Assembly (NCBI GenBank): GCA_038503035.1
Contig: JAVSML010025535.1
Coordinates: 491,673 to 555,672, forward strand
DNA length: 64,000 nt
From: Crocodylus rhombifer
Lineage: Eukaryota; Chordata; Crocodylia; Crocodylidae
Direction: 5' to 3'
Each line of letters starts with the position of its first letter. The stretch's first letter is position 1. The notes under the pieces were generated by a model. That model was not told the origin of the DNA. It did no database searches and worked only from the letters and a program-made list of their open reading frames with translations. This document shows positions 61,823 through 64,000 of this stretch, piece by piece. A program made the translations under genes and the position numbers.

Positions 61823-62440
61823 GCTGTGTGTGCACTCCTTTAACGGTGTCAGCATTTACACATCTCGGCAGAGTATTGCACTTTAATTCCAACTGCTGTA
61901 GCAAATTCGGCAGCATAGTGTGACTTGGGGTGCAGCAAACTAAAACTCCTCCGAGGAATTTTAATTTGCTGTCCTACAGCTGTGAAGTGAAGCACCGGGC
62001 TCTGTGCAGCTCAGCAGCTCTGCAGGAAGCCCAGCAGGCAGCCTGGCAGCAACCCAGGAAAGCAGGATCTGCCCAAGGAAAGCAGCAAGCCTGATCTTCC
62101 TCCCACCTCCTCCCCCTCAGAGCCTGCCTGTCTGCCTGAGATGCGCAGGGGCCTGGTGTTTCCCTCCACGGCTGTGGTGCTCCTGGAACCACCTAAGCTG
62201 TGTGCCTGCAGGTGGGTACCTCCGGGGGGCGGGGGGGTGCCATCGCCACAGAGGGAAGCACCAGCCCCTCCCTGAAGCACAGGGACTGCTCCAGCAGTTC
62301 ACCCCCCCCCCTCCACCTTCCCATCACCAGAGAGGCAGGTAAGTTGGGCATGTACACAACATGCAGGTTTAATGGGCCCTAAATTAATTGTCTTTAAAAT
62401 CCCACCGCTTCAATTTAGGGCCCCTGTATCATCTACACTC
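61823..62440. mobile_element. Insertion of unknown family in CR1 copy 3
   Basis: 618 bp that break CR1 homology, flanked by GCACTATG (61815-61822) and GCCGTATG (62441-62448), 6 of 8 matching, compatible with an 8-bp duplication. The ends GCTGTGTGTGCACTCC and CATCTACACTC are only weakly inverted. The core is GC-rich and without a gene. Confidence 0.6.
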
Positions 62441-62584
62441 GCCGTATGTTTGCCCTTTTCCAATCATCTGGGACCCCTCCCAATTCCCATGAGTTTTCAA
62501 AGATGATGGCCAGTGGCTCTGAAATCTCATCAGCTCTCTCAGCACCCTTGGGTGCATCCCATCCAGCCTGAGGGACTTGTATAT

Positions 62585-63235
62585 TAGGGCTGTGTGAAGC
62601 TTCGGTTGCTTATTCAATTCAGTGGAGATTTGGCCCGATTCAGTGGACAAATCTCTGAATCCAAATCAAATCAGGAGATCCTTTAATCTCTCTGAATCAA
62701 AGTGGAACCCTCCAAATCAATTCAGAATGATTCAATGATTTGGACATAGACACAGGTTTAAATGTTTTTTCTACATACTTCAAGGTACCAGGTGGCTTGT
62801 GAATGCCCCCCACACCCAGCTTGACAACTGGTGCCTCCTGGGTCTGGGAGGGCACCCAGGGTTCCCCTGTGGCTGATCGCCCCACTGACAGGGGCAAGTA
62901 GGGGAGGAACCAGTGCACTCAGCAGTGGACCCAGAAGTGGACCAGAAGTATTTCCAGTCTACTTCTGGGTTTGCCACAGAGCACATGGGGGGCCCCTGGT
63001 GCTCCTGTGGGATGCTCCATCCACCCCACCATCACAGCATTCACAATCCATACCTGGTACCTCAAGGTATGTAGAAAAAAACATTTAAACCTGTGTCTAT
63101 TGCTGAATTGCTGATTCTCTGAATCAGCATTGAATCAAATAGGGACAGTGATCCAAATCAACAAATCGAATCACGGTCCCCAAATCAGGCTGAATCCAAA
63201 TCCAAATCGAATACGGCCTGTTTCACACATCCGTA
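62585..63235 (-). mobile_element. hAT-like non-autonomous element, copy A5
   Basis: 651 bp in the orientation opposite to A1-A4: TAGGGCTGTGTGAAGCTTCG to TTTCACACATCCGTA. Flanks TTGTATAT (62577-62584) and TTGTATAA (63236-63243), 7 of 8 matching. It shares the AAATGTTTTTTCTACATAC arm with A3. Non-coding. Confidence 0.87.
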
Positions 63236-63295
63236 TTGTATAAATCCAGCTTTTTTAAGCAGTCCCTAAACTCCTCCCCAAATTGTGCTGCCAAG

Positions 63296-63626
63296 TAGGG
63301 CTGTGTGAAACAGCATCGTTTCGCTTCAACTTCTGTTTCAATGGAACAGTGTTTTGTTTCAAATTTAGTTTCATTTCAAAACCATTGTTCCATTTTGTTT
63401 CATCAAAACAGTTTTTCTGTTTCAATGCTCTCCCCTGCCTCCCACCACCTGGCTGTTGCTTCAAAACTCAAAACGTTTTGAAACTTGCAAAACATTTCAA
63501 CCGGCCTCATTTTGTTTTGAGGCTGTTTTGAAGCCCTTCATTTCATTTTGATTTTGCTGTTTTGAGCGCAAAATGAGTTGAAACAATGTCAACATGAAAC
63601 AGCCTGTGAAATTTTGCACAGCCCTA
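63296..63626. mobile_element. hAT-like non-autonomous element, family B
   Basis: 331 bp, TAGGGCTGTGTGAAACAGC to GAAATTTTGCACAGCCCTA, flanked by CTGCCAAG (63288-63295) and CTGCCAGG (63627-63634), 7 of 8 matching. The termini resemble family A, but the interior differs: it is full of TTTCAAAA / TTGAAAC motifs, probably transposase-binding repeats. Non-coding. Confidence 0.87.
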
Positions 63627-64000
63627 CTGCCAGGTACAGTTGTCTGGGTGCTGAGCTTGCTAGTGAAGACTGAATGAGAAAGGCATTGAGTACTTCAGCC
63701 TTTTTTCCATCCTCTCATCACAAAGTTGCCTACCCCATCAGTAAGGCACCCACACTTTCTCTGATCTTCCTCTCGGTACTGACATACTTGTGGAAACCCT
63801 TCTCATTACTGTATATATCCCTTGCTAGCTGCAATTCTATTTGCACTTTGGCCTTCCTGACTTCATGCCTGTATGCCCAAGCAATACTCTTATATTCCCA
63901 CTTCTTATAAGCTTCCTTTTTGTGATTTAGTTTACTGAAGAGTTTCCTGCTAAGCCAAGCTGGTCTTCTGCCATGCTTGCTAATCTTCCTACTGTCACGG

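Larger units (their letters stand above)
60429..64000 (-). mobile_element. Old CR1 LINE (copy 3), interrupted three times
   Basis: CR1 sequence occupies 60429-61822, 62441-62584, 63236-63295 and 63627-64000, running off the window. The parts join in order once three insertions are removed. The 3' end carries the classic 'gaatcatagaaaattagg' motif. It is far more decayed than copies 1 and 2 and belongs to a different subfamily. Confidence 0.88.

Noticed and set aside
62004..62382. Open frames in the 618-bp insertion
   Set aside because: GC-rich, mutually overlapping on both strands, no recognisable protein.
1..64000. Host gene, CRISPR array, bacterial operon or phage
   Set aside because: No exon series, direct-repeat array or prokaryotic gene density is visible; the window is vertebrate repeat-rich DNA.

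Overview
The window looks like intergenic or deep intronic DNA from a sauropsid vertebrate, most likely a crocodilian, with turtle as the alternative. The reasons are a young, nearly full-length CR1 LINE, several older CR1 fragments whose 3' ends carry the amniote CR1 consensus, decayed MIR/CORE-SINE copies, Penelope-like retroelement (PLE) remnants, and hAT-type inverted-repeat elements with 8-bp target duplications. The background is AT-rich and CpG-poor. I found no host protein-coding gene, exon series, tRNA, rRNA or CRISPR array. Apart from the transposon genes, the open frames in this DNA look like chance frames or run through repeats.

Layout. 0-8.7 kb: unique AT-rich DNA. 8.7-9.5 kb: a MIR split by hAT-like element A1. 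10.0 kb: an AG/TGAG/G-run microsatellite. 12.43-16.76 kb (minus): near full-length CR1 with ORF1 (zinc-knuckle-like, coiled-coil and SGNH-esterase regions) and ORF2 (APE endonuclease, reverse transcriptase, C-terminal domain), disabled by a few lesions. 16.76-17.65 kb: unexplained GC-rich block. 17.75-18.13 kb: fold-back PLE tail with a perfect 13-bp target duplication. 22.95-23.2 kb: CR1 3' fragment. 26.1-28.0 kb: PLE whose RT lies on the minus strand and whose GIY-YIG endonuclease lies on the plus strand. 29.85-30.99 kb: element A2. 34.7 kb: PLE tail. 40.13-40.87 kb: RTE-type reverse-transcriptase remnant abutting a 5'-truncated young CR1 (40.88-42.19 kb, plus). 42.4-43.2 kb: element A3. 46.8 and 49.1-49.4 kb: more PLE tails, the latter again folded back. 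56.2-57.4 kb: GC-rich, possibly LTR-like block. 57.8-59.0 kb: CR1 fragment split by element A4. 59.9-60.15 kb: a short terminal-inverted-repeat element. 60.4-64.0 kb: an old CR1 interrupted by three later insertions.

Nothing here acts as a cellular pathway. The interest lies in the transposons: nested insertions that give a relative chronology, a related set of near-palindromic hAT-like elements, rearranged and fold-back PLE copies, and a conserved tail in the PLE copies that resembles a hammerhead ribozyme core. Copy boundaries come from comparing copies within the window and from recognising families; no database search was possible.
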